Positions 1 to 8,756 of a stretch of DNA of 34,910 nucleotides are shown here, piece after piece. Origin of the DNA: CAYLJO01 sp964383905 (GTDB lineage Bacteria > Acidobacteriota > Blastocatellia > Pyrinomonadales > Pyrinomonadaceae); the NCBI GenBank assembly GCA_964383905.1, contig CAYLJO010000041.1, forward strand, positions 1 through 34,910, given 5' to 3'. Made by a program: the position numbers and the translations under genes. How positions within the stretch are numbered: position 1 is the stretch's first letter; the number at the start of each line of letters is the position of its first letter. Under the pieces are notes generated by a model. The model did not search any database, was not told where the DNA came from, and worked only from the letters and a program-made list of their open reading frames with translations.

Positions 1-485
1 TAAGCCGGCGCAGCACTGGTAGAGAATCTCCATCGGAAGCTTCCTTTACCATCAGCGGGAGGATCCCGCTCTGTAAAAGAGTCTCTTATGCGTGCTCGGC
101 GCGCGTGGGCGGCAACAGTGAGTGGCGCCTGTGGAAGATCCTCTGGTCAGGCTAACTTGCGGGCTCCACATCGCACCAAGATGGCTTGACCTTCCACACG
201 CTGATGGCAGGCGGAAGGGTACTCTGGAATGATAAAATTTTCATCCGTGGTGGCGAACCTACGGTTTATTGCGGCTAACTTTAAATTGTACCGCCCGTGG
301 GCGTCTTCGAAGACGCCCACGGGCGGTGTAAGCTAGTACCTGCGACGATTTTGCTTAGATTTAGCGGACCTAAGCCTTGCTACACCGCCCGCCAACTCCT
401 GATTATACCGCCGGCAATTCTCTCACCACTCCCTTCGCCCCATTTCACCTTATGCCGGGACTAAGAGCGGTGACCAGAGGGTTGA
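1..485. other. Gene-free stretch at the left edge
   Basis: I see no protein gene with a plausible family, start site or codon pattern here, and no RNA gene I can name. Short open frames exist but have no recognisable composition. The one clear structure is the perfect palindrome at 290-327, listed separately. The stretch probably lies beyond the 3' end of the minus-strand FmdB gene. Confidence 0.6.
290..327. repeat. Perfect 38-bp palindrome
   Basis: The two 19-base arms, starting ACCGCCCGTGG and ending CCACGGGCGGT, are exact reverse complements with no spacer; the centre TTCGAA falls at 308/309. As RNA it would fold into a very stable hairpin (about 17 pairs plus a small loop). No T-run follows, so it is not a textbook Rho-independent terminator. 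It could be a bidirectional transcription stop, a protein-binding site or the core of a dispersed repeat. A related ACCGCCCGCC string occurs about 55 bases downstream. Confidence 0.85.
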
Positions 486-710
486 TCAATTCATCGAGCA
501 TGAGCCGGGACCGCGCGGATCACCGCAGGTGCCGCAGGCGGCAGCGGGGAGTTCACTCTTCGCGTAGCTCTTGCCTCCCGCCGTGAAGACGGAGAGCTGC
601 TTCTCCAGCTTTTTGCTCTCACAGGATGGGCATTGGGGGGTAGCCGATCCGTTGACGATCAGCTCAAATTGGTGCTGGCAGTTGCGGCAAACGTACTCAA
701 AAATCGGCAT
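486..710 (-). CDS. FmdB-family zinc ribbon protein
   Basis: Small protein of 74 residues starting MPIFEYVCRNC. It has the FmdB/CxxC_CXXC_SSSS signature: an N-terminal MPIFEY strand followed by Cys-x2-Cys, then CPSC about 20 residues later, forming one zinc ribbon. A second cysteine cluster (CGTCG and a final Cys) lies near the C-terminus. The family is named after a putative regulator of formamidase but its biochemical role is not settled. An in-frame start seven codons upstream would add residues the family lacks, so I chose the internal ATG. It is the last of a run of minus-strand genes. Confidence 0.85.
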   Translation of the reverse strand: MPIFEYVCRNCQHQFELIVNGSATPQCPSCESKKLEKQLSVFTAGGKSYAKSELPAAACGTCGDPRGPGSCSMN

Positions 711-801
711 CTTTTTCTCACTCCTCCTCACTCCTCAATCGCTACTTCCAAGGCGATTATAGTACAAATCGGTCATGTTTCATCAGCACCGGCCCTATAC
801 T

Positions 802-1551
802 TTAGGGATCTTTGCGGGCGAGAAAGAAGGTTCTTCCGGCATGTTCGGTCAGACCCAGATCCTTTTCCGCATCATGAGTCGAAGCTTCCCGGAAGCCCGC
901 TTTCCTGAGCGCGCGCATGATCTGGATTACTGAATAACATCTTTCGGAGATTGTCGTATCCTTTCGCTGCCACGTCTTTCCTTGGCGACGAAACATCGTA
1001 ATGTCATACCGGCCAATTCTCTGCTTCCGGTCATACGCGCCTTGCAAAATGCAAACATCCCGGTCCTCGACAATCGCAAAGCAATCGGCCCAGTGCTCAA
1101 GAAACCCCTCCTCCATATTCATATCGAAAAGGAAGAGTCCGGAAGGCGCAAGTGCGCGGTAAGCGTTGCAAAGGGCCGCCGTCAACCCCTCCAGCGTCAT
1201 GAGGTGATTGAGGCTGTCAAAGGTTGAGACGACGCCGTGATAGACGGGCGGCAGCTCGAAGGATCGCGCGTCGGCGAAAACAAAATGGGACGACGGCGCG
1301 TTGTGGCGCGCGTAACGAAGCATCTCACTGGACCCGTCGAGGCCCGTGACTTCAAAGCCGCGCTTCGTCATTTCAGAGGCTATGTATCCGGTGCCGCAGC
1401 AGAGATCAAGGATGCGTCCTCCGCGGGGCAGCCGGGGCACGAGCAGCATGTCTATGACGGTCAATATCTGCGAAGGGACTTCATGGCCCCAGTACCGGTT
1501 GTAAATCCGGGCAAAGAGATCATAGTCTGAATATCTTTCTTCCATCGGCAT
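802..1551 (-). CDS. Class I SAM-dependent methyltransferase
   Basis: A 249-residue protein with a seven-beta-strand methyltransferase fold. Motif I ILDLCCGTGY is at residues 47-56, followed by a GLDGSSEML motif for binding the ribose of S-adenosylmethionine and a DARSFELP motif. The N-terminus YDLFARIYNRYWG resembles small-molecule methyltransferases of the Methyltransf_25 type. The substrate cannot be told from sequence. It lies just downstream of the RNase Z gene on the same strand with a 26-base gap, so the two may be co-transcribed. The start ATG gives MPMEERYSDYD, typical of the family. Confidence 0.85.
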   Translation of the reverse strand: MPMEERYSDYDLFARIYNRYWGHEVPSQILTVIDMLLVPRLPRGGRILDLCCGTGYIASEMTKRGFEVTGLDGSSEMLRYARHNAPSSHFVFADARSFELPPVYHGVVSTFDSLNHLMTLEGLTAALCNAYRALAPSGLFLFDMNMEEGFLEHWADCFAIVEDRDVCILQGAYDRKQRIGRYDITMFRRQGKTWQRKDTTISERCYSVIQIMRALRKAGFREASTHDAEKDLGLTEHAGRTFFLARKDP

Positions 1552-1577
1552 GCTGCTTTTTGGCGATCAGCCGCGGG

Positions 1578-2507
1578 CTAAGGCTCCGTCACCTCAACGC
1601 TCATGAGATCATAAGCCAGTTCCGTGTTCGGGAAGACTGCCCGTGCCTCTTCAAGTAAATCACCCGCTTCAATATCATTTCCACGGCCGTAGCGCGGGCT
1701 CACGTGCGTGATGATCAATTGCTTCACCCGTGCGGCCGACGCCACCTCCGCCGCCATGACCGAGGTCGAATGCGTGCTCTGGCGCGCCAGCTCCAGGTCC
1801 GAATTCGCAAAAGTGGCTTCGTGAATCAACACGTCCGCGCCTTCCGCCAGTTCCACCGCGCTTTCGCAGTATGTCGTGTCGGTACAATAGACAATCCTGC
1901 GCCCGGCCCGTGGCGGCCCACACAATTGCGCGCCGTCTATTTGCCTCCCGTCCGGAAGTGTTATTCGTTCGCCGCGCTTAAGCCTGCCGTAGAGGGGGCC
2001 GGCCGGGATGCCCAGAGACGCCGCTTTCTCCGCATCAAAATGGCCGGGCCTCTCCTTCTCATTCACCCGGTAACCGAAGGCCGGAATGCGATGCTCCAAA
2101 GGACGGCAGGCGACAACAAACTCATCATCTTCATAAACGAGGCCCGGCCCCACCGTATGCACTTCGACAGGGTAAGAATAGTGTGTTTCAGTATAACGGC
2201 CGCAGACCCGCACGTACTGATCCAGCCCGGGGGGGCCATAGACGTCTATCCTCTCGGCATGGCCGGCCAGGCCGCAGGTCGAAAGGAGACCCATTAACCC
2301 GAAGAGATGGTCTCCGTGCTGGTGGGTGATGAAAATCCGCCTGATCTGGCTGATCTTCAGGTCACTCCTGAGGATCTGGTGCTGCGTCGCTTCACCGCAA
2401 TCAAACAGCCATACTTCGGCCCGCTGTGGTAAACGCAGTGCGACGCTGGAGACGTTACGCGATTTGGTCGGGACGCCGGCACTGGTCCCTAAGAAAGTAA
2501 TTCGCAA
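1578..2507 (-). CDS. rnz: Ribonuclease Z (tRNA 3' endonuclease)
   Basis: A 309-residue metallo-beta-lactamase-fold nuclease that trims 3' trailers from tRNA precursors lacking an encoded CCA. The N-terminus MRITFLGTSAGVPTK is diagnostic of RNase Z. The metal-binding motif HQHGDH is at residues 62-67 (HLHGDH is more usual), and further ligands occur in the YCTDT and THVSPRYG segments. Length matches the short bacterial form (about 300-310). The reading frame opens with TTG, preceded by an AGGA-like site. It is relevant that the window also carries a large tRNA array, but the gene is about 11 kb away and is probably an ordinary housekeeping gene. Confidence 0.93.
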   Translation of the reverse strand: MRITFLGTSAGVPTKSRNVSSVALRLPQRAEVWLFDCGEATQHQILRSDLKISQIRRIFITHQHGDHLFGLMGLLSTCGLAGHAERIDVYGPPGLDQYVRVCGRYTETHYSYPVEVHTVGPGLVYEDDEFVVACRPLEHRIPAFGYRVNEKERPGHFDAEKAASLGIPAGPLYGRLKRGERITLPDGRQIDGAQLCGPPRAGRRIVYCTDTTYCESAVELAEGADVLIHEATFANSDLELARQSTHSTSVMAAEVASAARVKQLIITHVSPRYGRGNDIEAGDLLEEARAVFPNTELAYDLMSVEVTEP

Positions 2508-2608
2508 TTTTTCTCGTTTTCCTACGCGTCCTTCGCGCCCTCTGCGGTGAATGCTGGTTTGCCTGATAGTAGCCGAGCGCTTATTATTCTGTCACGAAGG
2601 AGGAGACG

Positions 2609-3820
2609 ATGGCTAACGCCCCGCAATCTTTTGATATTGACACGCAACTTGTTCACGCAGGCGAGAGGCGGGCGGCGCCCAGCGGCACGCCTGTTTCCAC
2701 GCCGATCTATACGACCGCGACATACACCTATGATTCGATGGTCGAAGTTGATCAGATCTTCTCCGGAGAAAAGCCTGGCTACATCTACACCCGCTACGGC
2801 AATCCGACTGTCGCCGCGCTGGAAGATGCGCTCACAACGCTCGAAGGCGGGGCCGGCGCTTGCGCCTACGCTTCGGGGATGGCCGCGCTCCACGCTGCCA
2901 TCTTCGCCTCCGAGCTGGCGCCCGGCAGTTCGATCCTCGCCTCGCAGGACCTCTACGGCTCGACGCTCAACCTCCTCTACACCGTCTTCGGCTCATTCGG
3001 CATCAAGATCGTAACGGCCGACTATAATGATCTGACGAGTCTGGCGGAACGGGCCCGCGAGGCGCAGCCCCGCGTGATGGTCGCCGAGACTATTTCGAAC
3101 CCGCTCTTGAAGGTCTGCGATGTTGATGCGTGCGCGGAGGTGGCGCGGGCGGTCGGCGCCCGACTTATCGTGGATAACACCTTCGCCTCGCCCTACCTTT
3201 GCCGGCCGTTGGAACACGGCGCCGACATGGTGATTCACAGTGCGACCAAATATCTGGGTGGACACGCGGATGCCATGGGCGGGCTGGCCGTGGCGCGCGA
3301 GACGGCGGACCTCGCGGCGCTGGTCGGTACGATGAAGCTCGTCGGCGGCGTGCTGGGCGTGTGGAACGCTCACGAGATCATGCGCGGGTTAAAGACGCTC
3401 GCGATACGTATGGATCGCCAGTGCGAGAATGCGCTTCGCCTGGCCGAGCATCTTGCAGGTCACCCGCGCATTCTGCGAGTTCATTATCCCGGACTCGCAG
3501 CACGTGAAAGCCAGGAAACGATCCGGCGCATGCTGCGCGCGCCTCACGCGGGCGCGCTCGTCTCCGTCGAGCTCAACGATAACACGCGTGAGGGTGCTTT
3601 CGGGTTCATGGACGCGCTTCGCCTGTGCGTGCGTTCGACCAGCCTCGGCGATGTGTTTACCAGCGTGCTGCACCCGGCTACGGCCTCGCACCGTGATGTC
3701 GCGCCGGCCAAACGGCAAAAGTTAGGCATCTCGGATGGCCTGGTGCGTATCTCGGTGGGGATCGAATCCGTAAAGGATATTATCAATGACATCGCCCAAG
3801 CCCTAGAGGCTAGCGCCTAG
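2609..3820 (+). CDS. PLP-dependent transsulfuration enzyme (cystathionine gamma-synthase / gamma-lyase type)
   Basis: A 403-residue Cys/Met-metabolism PLP enzyme. TRYGNPT (61-67) and the internal-aldimine lysine in HSATKYLGGH (K214) are clear, as is the phosphate-binding YASGMAA segment. The family covers cystathionine gamma-synthase, cystathionine beta- and gamma-lyase, methionine gamma-lyase and O-acetylhomoserine sulfhydrylase, and these cannot be separated safely by eye. The start ATG is preceded by a strong Shine-Dalgarno AAGGAGGAGA. It stands alone on the plus strand, converging on the porin gene 21 bases downstream. Confidence 0.93.
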   Translation: MANAPQSFDIDTQLVHAGERRAAPSGTPVSTPIYTTATYTYDSMVEVDQIFSGEKPGYIYTRYGNPTVAALEDALTTLEGGAGACAYASGMAALHAAIFASELAPGSSILASQDLYGSTLNLLYTVFGSFGIKIVTADYNDLTSLAERAREAQPRVMVAETISNPLLKVCDVDACAEVARAVGARLIVDNTFASPYLCRPLEHGADMVIHSATKYLGGHADAMGGLAVARETADLAALVGTMKLVGGVLGVWNAHEIMRGLKTLAIRMDRQCENALRLAEHLAGHPRILRVHYPGLAARESQETIRRMLRAPHAGALVSVELNDNTREGAFGFMDALRLCVRSTSLGDVFTSVLHPATASHRDVAPAKRQKLGISDGLVRISVGIESVKDIINDIAQALEASA

Positions 3821-3841
3821 TGTGATCGGAAGCATATTCCT

Positions 3842-5431
3842 TTAGAAAGTGACCTGGATGCGACTGAGCACGACAAAGAAATTGTTGTCCCCCGGCTTGG
3901 GTGTGCGTAACGGGTCCTTAAACCGCTCAATCCCTAAGTCAAGGACGTAACGCACGAACTTGTTCAGATACCAGTTCGGCCCGAAATAGAAGCTCTCGGC
4001 TCGATTCGACTTCGCCGTCGCGTCGCTGACCCGCAGATTGCTGTAGCGGAATTTCAGCTCCCAGGCTCCCCACCCTCTCCGCCCCCTCTCATCCCCGAAC
4101 AGATTGTGCTTCGGGTTCACGGCCCCTGCGTCCGGCTTGTTCTCGCCCGTCAACAGATACGTGAGCTGCCCCACGTAGCCTTTCGCCACCACCCCGGGCA
4201 AGCTCGTCCCACGCGCTCCCAAACCGTGTCGCTCCTGATTCGTCTGATCATATTCAGCCCGGAAGGCGGCCGGACCCAACAGCCATGTCACCTCACCGTT
4301 GGCACGCACAATCTTGCCGTTGACCGTATCCGGCACGAAGAAACTGATGCTGCGGCTCTCGGTCTGCCCGCGCACACTGGTCCCCCCGCTGCTGCGCCCG
4401 TAAGCTGTCGCCCCGCCAAAGGCGAGGCCCTTGACCCAGAAGGATTGGCTATTTTTCCACGGGGCAAAGCGCAGTCTGAGCACACTCTCAGGCGTGCCGG
4501 TGTTATTGGGGGCGAGCAGCCCTTTGCCGTTGAAGGCCCCGAGCTGGTATTCCACGACTCCCTTACGCCAGACGCCTGAGGCCATTAAGCCAGGGCTGCG
4601 GCTCGGCGCGAGATTATTGACCAGCGAGCGCTCGACAAAGTCCTGCACCGTATCAGAGCGTAGCTCCTCCTGGCTAAAAGGCTCTTTGAAATGACCGAAC
4701 GTCAGTTGAAAAGGATCGACGCGGTGGATCCTGATGTAGGCGTCGCGCAAGATTGTCCCCGCGGTGTCGGCGAAATCGCCCTCCACTTTGTAGTCGAAGT
4801 AGCGGAAGAGTTTACCTTCGAGGGCGAGCCGGCCGCGGCGGAGCAGTAATGTGTTGGCCGGATGAGTCCCCGCGGAGTAGCCGCGAAAATCGAGTTGGGC
4901 AAAGCCTGTCAGAGAGGTCTCAAAATTACCATCAGCACTGTGCAGGAAAGCATGATTACCGTCCCAGCCGGCAATGATGGGCACTGTTTTTTGATCCTTG
5001 GCCTGGCTCTCGGCAGATGCTGAGGTGCCGGCCGGAGAGGCACCCGGTTGAAGAATCCCGTCCCGTGGCTGGGCAGTTGAGGCGCCGGCAGGCTGTGCAA
5101 TGAAGGCAGGGAGCACTGCCATGGGGTGGTCTTTGATCTCGGCCAGTTGCTTCTGCATCTCAGAGAGAGAGAGTTGCTGCCGCTCGACCAAGGCCTCGAG
5201 CTGTTCGACCTTTCTCCTGAGCAGCTCCAGCTGGTTGGGCGTCTCGTCTACCGGCTTAGGGAGGCTGTTCGCCTTCATACCCTGAGGCTGAACAGAGGCT
5301 GGTTGTGCTTGAGCAGAGGTTTGCTCAGGTTTAGTGGCTTGAGCTTGAGCCGGGGATAATGGGCCAAGCAGAAAAGCTGCGGTCAGCGCGAGAATTGGAT
5401 TAAAACGAGAAAAGTATGCGGTGGAATACAT
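3842..5431 (-). CDS. Phosphate-selective porin (OprO/OprP family)
   Basis: A 529-residue outer-membrane porin. A Sec signal peptide runs to about residue 30 (hydrophobic LALTAAFLLGP, ending AQAQA). A Pro/Gln-rich linker and a coiled-coil segment of leucine heptads (about residues 67-100) follow, typical of the trimerising N-terminus in this family. The rest is a beta-barrel with alternating aromatic strands such as LTGFAQLDFRGY and FGHFKEPFSQEEL, ending in a terminal Phe (QVTF), the usual outer-membrane insertion signal. OprP-type porins favour anions such as phosphate or polyphosphate; true specificity is unknown. A GGAG ribosome-binding site precedes the ATG. Confidence 0.9.
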   Translation of the reverse strand: MYSTAYFSRFNPILALTAAFLLGPLSPAQAQATKPEQTSAQAQPASVQPQGMKANSLPKPVDETPNQLELLRRKVEQLEALVERQQLSLSEMQKQLAEIKDHPMAVLPAFIAQPAGASTAQPRDGILQPGASPAGTSASAESQAKDQKTVPIIAGWDGNHAFLHSADGNFETSLTGFAQLDFRGYSAGTHPANTLLLRRGRLALEGKLFRYFDYKVEGDFADTAGTILRDAYIRIHRVDPFQLTFGHFKEPFSQEELRSDTVQDFVERSLVNNLAPSRSPGLMASGVWRKGVVEYQLGAFNGKGLLAPNNTGTPESVLRLRFAPWKNSQSFWVKGLAFGGATAYGRSSGGTSVRGQTESRSISFFVPDTVNGKIVRANGEVTWLLGPAAFRAEYDQTNQERHGLGARGTSLPGVVAKGYVGQLTYLLTGENKPDAGAVNPKHNLFGDERGRRGWGAWELKFRYSNLRVSDATAKSNRAESFYFGPNWYLNKFVRYVLDLGIERFKDPLRTPKPGDNNFFVVLSRIQVTF

Positions 5432-5551
5432 CAGTATCTTCTCCTGTCAACAGCCGGTCGGAGCAGATGATTCATTTCTGGAAGTCCCCGGGGTAACTGT
5501 CTCTTTGTTATTTTCAGTTCCACCCATCGGGATGCAAAAAGCTCCGGCCGC

Positions 5552-6241
5552 TCAGGGGGCTAGGCGCCAGAATGGCGAGGTCAGCCCTAATTCGGCAAAG
5601 AGGGCCTCCGCCTCGTCAACCGTTCTCCGGCGCCAGCCCGCCTCGCGCCGGTCAGCGCCATACCACGCCTTTGCCAGGCGCCAGCACAGGTCGAGCGGGA
5701 GGACTGCGCCACGAGGCATCTTCCAATCCCTGCACCACTGATCGACGTGCTCCTCCGACCGGAAGAGTAGCATTGTCTTTCAATTAAAAACTATGTCATC
5801 CCACCAGTGCGTCGCCGGGATCGCAAAATGAGCGAGCCCCGACGCCTCCTCCAACGAGCCATTTTTAACCGCCAGTTCCATCGCCGTGCCGCAACACCCA
5901 CAGGAAGCATTGATGCCGGCATCTTGACCCAGCATCGCGGGAATTCCCATCGCATCCCAAATACAGTTGCCAAACCACGAGCGGTCTCCAGCCCGTACCA
6001 GGAAAGGCGTGGGCACCGCCGAAAAAGGATTGGCCATCAAAATCTCACCGCTGCCCTTCTGTAAGACCAAGATATGCGCGTCGGCGAGCCGCCGGAAGGA
6101 GGCTTTAATACCCGGCAATGCGCTTGATAGCGCGGCGGCAGTTTCCGCCGCCGTCGGAGGCAATCCTTCTCGCATAACATAATCGTAGACGTAGCGACGC
6201 ACCTCTTTGTCCAGATGATCTTCATCCAGCGCAGCATTCAT
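5552..6241 (-). CDS. MerB-like organomercurial lyase, probable selenoprotein (in-frame UGA = Sec154)
   Basis: Read through the UGA at 5780-5782, this is a 229-residue MerB-like protein. Residues about 1-80 form a winged-helix-like start; GNCIWDAMGIPAMLG (from about 91) aligns with the MerB stretch WCALDTLxFPALIG, placing Cys93 and Asp96 at catalytic C96 and D99. UGA codon 154, in VFN-U-KTMLLF, aligns with FCCHVHFF and so with MerB Cys159; the spacing (61 versus 63 residues) agrees. The frame continues uninterrupted for 75 residues (FRSEEHVDQWC to a final FWRLAP). The codons downstream have no Shine-Dalgarno before their first ATG, so separate translation is unlikely. A SECIS-like hairpin follows the UGA. 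An AGGAGGGG site precedes the start. The alternative is a nonsense-split pseudogene. The real substrate could be organomercury or another organometal. Confidence 0.85.
5750..5767 (-). promoter_or_regulatory. Candidate bacterial SECIS hairpin
   Basis: On the minus strand, CUCUUCC pairs with GGAGGAG over 7 bp (one G-U) around the tetraloop GGUC. The loop begins 20 nt after the UGA, inside the range known for bacterial SECIS elements, and starts with two G. As I recall it, Escherichia coli fdhF also has a GGUC apical loop, within one base of this distance. SelB would bind here to deliver Sec-tRNA. The gene for tRNA-Sec and the sel genes are not in the window. Confidence 0.8.
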
Positions 6242-6352
6242 CGTTATTATTTTCCCCTCCTGAGATAAAGGACGTCCGGCTCCCGCCGGCCGGAAGAAAG
6301 CAATCTGACCGCCACACTCAGTCGCCTGCCGTTAAGGTCAGAATTAAGAGGC

Positions 6353-6961
6353 TCAAGAAATCTGGCCGGCTGTGACACCGGCCCGGTTGAGTATAGATTT
6401 CTTGACTTGCTCAGCCTGCCGCAAATGACGTCGTTGGTGTGCGCACAGGATTTTGAAGCACGAAAGCAGATTATATCTTACGCGCCTGTCAAACGGAGAG
6501 GTGATCTTGATCTTGTCGAGGGCCAGGCCATTCGCCTGCTGAATGCTCGCCAGCAGACTCGCCTGGAGCCGGAGAAAGGTCGGGAGCACTCCGCCGACGG
6601 GCTCCGCCTTTAAAGGTTGGAACTCGGCCGTCGTTTTGAACCTGAATTTTGGCGGCGGCTCAAGAAACCATCGCAGCATCCGACCCATGATGTCCATTCC
6701 GAACGGTCCTTCTCCGAATAAGCCGTCTTCGCGAGCCTTCTCATATGCCGCATCCAAGGCAGGGAGGTAGGTCTCGGTCGTTAAGCTGAGATGGGCAAGG
6801 CATTCGGCAACAGACCATTGATCCGGCCCGGGGGGTTGTCTCATCTGATCTATGTTGAGACCTTCAAACAGCGCCTCAGCTCGCCGGGACGCTTGCCCTA
6901 ATTGCGTCACTATTTCGGCGAGCTGAGGCGATAATTGTTGCCGGCGCTGTAAGGTAGCCAT
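6353..6961 (-). CDS. DinB-like superfamily protein
   Basis: A 202-residue protein starting MATLQRRQQLSPQ. The four-helix DinB/YfiT-like fold is suggested by the helix with WSVAECLAHLSLTTE (a His of the usual metal triad) and the C-terminal FKILCAHQRRHLRQAEQV, which supplies the H-x3-H pair. Members are mostly metal-binding proteins of unknown function; some are thiol transferases or damage-induced proteins. An upstream in-frame start would overlap the neighbouring secreted-protein gene by 19 bases and adds 33 atypical residues, so I used the internal ATG. Confidence 0.8.
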   Translation of the reverse strand: MATLQRRQQLSPQLAEIVTQLGQASRRAEALFEGLNIDQMRQPPGPDQWSVAECLAHLSLTTETYLPALDAAYEKAREDGLFGEGPFGMDIMGRMLRWFLEPPPKFRFKTTAEFQPLKAEPVGGVLPTFLRLQASLLASIQQANGLALDKIKITSPFDRRVRYNLLSCFKILCAHQRRHLRQAEQVKKSILNRAGVTAGQIS

Positions 6962-7041
6962 CACAGGCTTTTCATAGCGAATCTTGTTAGAATGCCGCCT
7001 TGCTCTCTCGCTGTGGTACTCATCCGATGCTTCGCGCGTCA

Positions 7042-7962
7042 CTACTGCCGCGCCATACAACCGAATGGTTTTCCGTCCGGTTTTTCAAAGCAGAGGTTTT
7101 GTCCGGAATTGTCCCGCTCAATACTCCACCGGAAGATCTCTTTCTCCGGCGCGGGATGCTTCACGTAGTTAAAATCGCGGTGGCAGTTGTCTTCACTCTT
7201 CAGCTCATAGGAGTCTGGCGCAAAAACAATCGTCGAGCCTTGCACAGAGACAACGCCCGTTTTGTATTTAAAGACGCGCATTGTGCAGTTGTATAGGGAC
7301 GACTGCAACAGGCCGGCATATATATATCGTCCGTCAGCGGAGATCTGGTATGAATACCGGAAGCCGCTCGGGTCTGCGTAAGAGCCGGTGCCAGGGTTCA
7401 TAAAGGTAACGGAAGAGACGGTGCCGTACTCCCACTTACCCACAAGAATGTTGGGCACTCCGCCGCCCCGGAGGTTCTCACCTTCCCTGTCCGCTCCCTG
7501 CGCGCTGACCCGACTGCTGTCTTGAGCGTTCCCTGGACGCCCCGCGTGATAGACGGCCAGCATGAGCCGTGATATTTCATCATTGGGGCTCTTCCTAAAT
7601 ATATCAAGTAATGCTGCCTGCAGCTTGTCATGTAGATTACGTTTCTGCTCCTCAGTAGCATTCTGCAGCCGGGCCGGCAGCCTGATGAAATTTACATAAT
7701 TATTGATGCTGGCCCCGTCACCCCTTCTCCACTCTGCGATTAACTGTTGCGCGAACTGATCGCGCTGCTCACGGGTAAACCTGCCGTCCAGGATCCACCC
7801 AAAAAGCTCTATGAGTTGGTTAACCATCCCTTCTGTCAGAGGCGGGTTTCCTTGTACCAGCACTGCATCATTCTCGTCAGCAGAGACCGGCAGTGCTAAA
7901 CTGTGAGCAGTTGGGACGGCGAGTAAAAGTATTAACATCAATAAATAGTGTGGACGTCGCAT
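7042..7962 (-). CDS. Secreted protein of unknown function
   Basis: A 306-residue protein with an N-terminal signal peptide (MRRPHYLLMLILLLAVPTAHS). The mature part has a helical first half (about residues 40-125, with FTREQRDQFAQQLIAEWRRG) and a beta-rich second half (about 165-306) with VGKWEYGTVSS and a Cys pair (YNCTMRVFKY and EDNCHRDFNY). I do not recognise a family. The second half resembles lipocalin-like or beta-sandwich secreted domains only in general character. It is upstream of, and may be co-transcribed with, the DinB-like gene on the minus strand. Confidence 0.7.
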   Translation of the reverse strand: MRRPHYLLMLILLLAVPTAHSLALPVSADENDAVLVQGNPPLTEGMVNQLIELFGWILDGRFTREQRDQFAQQLIAEWRRGDGASINNYVNFIRLPARLQNATEEQKRNLHDKLQAALLDIFRKSPNDEISRLMLAVYHAGRPGNAQDSSRVSAQGADREGENLRGGGVPNILVGKWEYGTVSSVTFMNPGTGSYADPSGFRYSYQISADGRYIYAGLLQSSLYNCTMRVFKYKTGVVSVQGSTIVFAPDSYELKSEDNCHRDFNYVKHPAPEKEIFRWSIERDNSGQNLCFEKPDGKPFGCMARQ

Positions 7963-8031
7963 AATGGCCTCCGGGTTAGATTCGTTTCAGGACTCCTCAT
8001 TTAGTAGCGCAAGAATTCCAGACAGTTTCGA

Positions 8032-8376
8032 TCAGTTGGTCTGGTAGATGGCGGTTCCAGCCATTATTGATAGCATTTCAGGATGCCCGCCGCGGGCTTT
8101 TACCGTAAGCGACTCCTCGGCCCTTTCTACCGATAAGGGCGCGCTATAATAATAAGGTCCCACCATCTTCCATTCATCTAAATTGAACCGGCGGTGAGCG
8201 CCACAATCTAAACAGGTTCGACGCGAGACACCGTTTTGGGTGAAGGGACGACTCAACTTCAGGTGCCAGCAGCCGAAGATACGGGTTGGCCATTTGGCTC
8301 GAACAGTCGCCGACCCGGGCGTATTAACTTGTGCTCTGTCTAGAGCTTGCTTCGATGACGTGTGGAAAAATTGCAT
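8032..8376 (-). CDS. Small hypothetical protein with Cys-x2-Cys motif
   Basis: A 114-residue protein starting MQFFHTSSKQ. The ATG has an excellent ribosome-binding site (AAAGGAGG, six bases upstream), so the longer frame that opens 34 codons earlier is not used. The middle contains CWHLKLSRPF and RTCLDCGAHRRF, a possible zinc-binding or redox site, followed by a WKMVGPYYY motif. No function can be assigned. It is divergent from the lipoprotein gene at 8757, with a 380-base intergenic region between them. Confidence 0.7.
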   Translation of the reverse strand: MQFFHTSSKQALDRAQVNTPGSATVRAKWPTRIFGCWHLKLSRPFTQNGVSRRTCLDCGAHRRFNLDEWKMVGPYYYSAPLSVERAEESLTVKARGGHPEMLSIMAGTAIYQTN

Positions 8377-8756
8377 AATTGTACCTCCTTTAGTACCGCC
8401 AAACACTGCTTCTACCTCATAACGCGTAAATCCGATTAAAACCCGATCACAGATAGAGGCCCAGACAGAAATTACCAATATAAGCTGCTTCGCTAAACAG
8501 TCGCGCTCGCGCCAAGCCGAAGCGCGATCCTTATCGACTGTAGAAACCCAATATTTTCAGGGGCTTACGGTTGCCGTGCTGACTGTATGGGCCTTATCCG
8601 GCCGGACTTCTACTTTTTGTGCGACAATCAAAGTAGCCACATTTCATAGTGATACTGTAGGAGCTCCCGGTCCTGGGGCTTATGGGTAGAAGGGCCTGTT
8701 GTGCTTTAATGCGTACGGCTTCTGACGGGAATAGTGTTTTGTTCGTCCGTAGCATA
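8377..8756. other. Divergent intergenic region
   Basis: It lies between two divergently transcribed genes and must hold both promoters. I could not identify a convincing -35/-10 pair, operator or terminator. The overlapping open frames on both strands have no recognisable product. Confidence 0.4.

Noticed and set aside
5552..5773. Stand-alone 73-residue gene starting MLLFRSEEHVD
   Set aside because: It is in frame with, and immediately follows, the MerB-like frame after a single UGA, has no ribosome-binding site, and corresponds to the C-terminal part of the same protein. I treat it as the post-Sec portion.
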